DNA of 64,000 nucleotides from Neobacillus rhizosphaerae. GTDB taxonomy: Bacteria; Bacillota; Bacilli; Bacillales; Cytobacillaceae. The notes beneath the pieces are model-generated. The model did not search any database, was not told the DNA's origin, and saw nothing but the letters and a program-made list of their open reading frames with translations. The position numbers were made by a program, and so were the translations under genes. Location: contig NZ_CALBWS010000003.1 of assembly GCF_937468385.1 (NCBI RefSeq), positions 62,001-126,000 of the forward strand. Direction: 5' to 3'. Shown piece after piece: positions 62,775 to 64,000 of this stretch (positions are counted from its first letter, which is position 1; each line of letters starts with the position of its first letter).

Positions 62775-63347
62775 TTAAGCGTTATACTTTAGAATAATTT
62801 TCTTCGCAACATTTTCCATTGTAACCTGCTTGTTCATACTGACTTTTCTCATTTTCCTGAAAGCTTCCTCTTCAGGCAGATTAAGTTTCTGCATGAGGAT
62901 TCCTTTTGCTTTTTCAATCATTTTTCTTTCCATAAGTTGTTTGTTCATAACTTCTACTTGTTCTCGATATGCATTTGCATTTTCAGCTTGCCTTAACGCT
63001 ATTTCAACCGCCGGTATTAAATTGTCTTCGTTAATCGGCTTCACTAAATAACCCATAATATTCGCTTGTTTCGCTTTATCCACATACTCACGCTGGCTGT
63101 ATGCAGTTAAAAGCAGGATTGGTGTGTTCATTCTTTTTGAAATAATTTCGCTTGCCTTTAGCCCATTCAATTTTGGCATTTTTATATCCATAATAATCAA
63201 ATCAGGTTCCAATAAAAAGGCCTGTTCTATGGCTTTTTCTCCATCTCCGGCTTGGGCGACCACCTCGTACCCAGCATCTTCTAGCATCATTGCAACATCT
63301 AAGCGGACGATAGACTCGTCCTCCACGACCATGATTCGCTTTTTCAC
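62775..63347 (-). CDS. eutV: EutV ANTAR-domain antiterminator response regulator
   Basis: A 190-aa two-domain protein: a receiver domain (about 1-120; D9/D10, phospho-Asp54, T82, K near 104 in LVKP), a short linker, and an RNA-binding ANTAR domain (about 132-188: MERKMIEKAKGILMQKLNLPEEEAFRKMRK). When phosphorylated by EutW it binds paired hairpins in mRNA leaders and prevents termination. GTG start, overlapping eutW by 4 bp. Candidate targets lie before eutH and eutA. Confidence 0.95.
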   Translation of the reverse strand: MKKRIMVVEDESIVRLDVAMMLEDAGYEVVAQAGDGEKAIEQAFLLEPDLIIMDIKMPKLNGLKASEIISKRMNTPILLLTAYSQREYVDKAKQANIMGYLVKPINEDNLIPAVEIALRQAENANAYREQVEVMNKQLMERKMIEKAKGILMQKLNLPEEEAFRKMRKVSMNKQVTMENVAKKIILKYNA

Positions 63348-64000
63348 TCCTCAACCACCTCCCTATCAATAGGGAATCTAACTAAGGCTATGGTCCCTGT
63401 TTCCGCAGGTTCAATCGAAAAATGACCGGATAAATCGTGCTCAATCATCATCCCTACTATTTCCAAACCTAATGAATCTTTCGATTTAGGTGAATATCCT
63501 TCGCCGTTGTCGATTACCTGGACCTCAATTTCATTGCCATTTTGCGCGAACAGGACCGAAATCTTTCCTTCATTCATGGATTTAAAAGCATGTTTGACAC
63601 AATTTTGAATTAATTCATTAATCACTAATGCCACGGAAACGGCCTTATTAGATTTAATTAGGAGGTGAGGCGGTCCTGAATAAGAGATGCTGACCTTTTT
63701 ATTTTCATGCTCTGCTTCAAATACGAGCATGTTGCCAATTTTCTCTATTAATCTATAAATATCAACATCATCAACACTTGAGTTAGAAAGGATAATTTCA
63801 TATACTGATGCAATGCTGGCAATTCGATTCAGACTTTCCACAAAGTGGACTTTACTTTCCTCCGGCAGACCCTTCCGTATTTGCAGGCGTAACAAGCTAG
63901 CCACTGTTTGCAGATTGTTTTTTACCCGGTGGTGAATTTCACGAATCACTACTGATTTAACAATTAACTCTCTTTCCTTTTCCCTTAATTCGGTAATATT
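63344..64000 (-). CDS. eutW: EutW sensor histidine kinase (3' part)
   Basis: The C-terminal 218 residues; the frame runs open to the window edge, so the sensor part is beyond 64000. The HisKA_2 phosphoacceptor box EIHHRVKNNLQTVASLLRL is followed by the HATPase_c_2 motifs (NELIQNCVKHAF N-box, VIDNGEGYS G1, LGLEIVGMMIEHDL). It phosphorylates EutV in response to ethanolamine. Upstream sequence ELREKEREL suggests a linker helix after a PAS/sensor domain. Confidence 0.92.
   Translation of the reverse strand, partial: NITELREKERELIVKSVVIREIHHRVKNNLQTVASLLRLQIRKGLPEESKVHFVESLNRIASIASVYEIILSNSSVDDVDIYRLIEKIGNMLVFEAEHENKKVSISYSGPPHLLIKSNKAVSVALVINELIQNCVKHAFKSMNEGKISVLFAQNGNEIEVQVIDNGEGYSPKSKDSLGLEIVGMMIEHDLSGHFSIEPAETGTIALVRFPIDREVVEE

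Noticed and set aside
1..64000. CRISPR arrays, tRNA/rRNA genes, intact transposases, prophage, or known metabolite riboswitches
   Set aside because: Looked for by eye on both strands; nothing with regular direct repeats, cloverleaf sequence, transposase motifs, phage structural genes or a recognisable aptamer core was seen.

Overview
The window comes from a low-GC, spore-former-type Firmicute, most likely a Bacillaceae species of the Bacillus/Neobacillus/Mesobacillus kind. The evidence is AGGAGG-type ribosome binding sites, frequent TTG and GTG starts, intrinsic terminators after most units, a CcpA-like cre box, and a gene order (yrkJ-H-F-E-I-D) that mirrors the B. subtilis yrk sulfur cluster. 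No rRNA, tRNA, CRISPR array, intact insertion sequence or prophage was recognised.

Layout. 1-3.5 kb: the 5' part of a PreT-like flavoprotein with a cre box, a small unknown gene, and a sigma-54-dependent response regulator whose kinase survives only as a 3' remnant. 3.5-10.3 kb: a sulfur island with a TsdA-like lipoprotein dihaem cytochrome, then the persulfide system (TauE-type exporter, rhodanese-MBL persulfide dioxygenase, TusA-rhodanese, DsrE-like, TusA, CstR repressor), a glutaredoxin-like protein and two more rhodaneses. Six 14-bp CstR-type operators are spread through it. 10.3-34 kb: mixed core and accessory genes. These include a cytoplasmic B12-binding-like protein, two near-identical DHA2 drug exporters (one with a divergent TetR regulator), an oligoendopeptidase F, a 5'-nucleotidase, a VanW lipoprotein, a proline dehydrogenase, an orphan [NiFe]-hydrogenase small subunit, a pair of paralogous unknown proteins and a stand-alone ftsZ paralogue. 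34-50 kb: glycerate kinase, pabA and pabBC, a formate/nitrite channel, an SDR, tldD/tldE, a TetR-FtsH unit, a sirtuin, an amino-acid oxidase and two small membrane proteins.

50.7-64 kb: a complete ethanolamine-utilisation microcompartment operon, all on the minus strand. In transcription order it is eutW-eutV (two-component antitermination system), eutH (permease), eutS, eutP, eutA, eutB, eutC, eutL, eutE, eutM, pduL, a eut-associated protein, eutN, a second tailed BMC-H shell gene and a malate dehydrogenase. Long terminators carrying A/G hexaloop candidates sit before eutH and before eutA, where EutV would be expected to act. The ammonia-lyase (EutBC), reactivase (EutA), acetaldehyde dehydrogenase (EutE) and phosphotransacylase (PduL) give an ethanolamine-to-acetyl-phosphate route. 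The usual EutG alcohol dehydrogenase is missing from this stretch and mdh sits in the last position.

Two repeat families punctuate the window: a roughly 190-bp multi-hairpin element (two near-identical copies, one diverged copy with compensatory changes, one fragment) and a GGTGTCAGGCACC hairpin that serves as a terminator after several unrelated genes.
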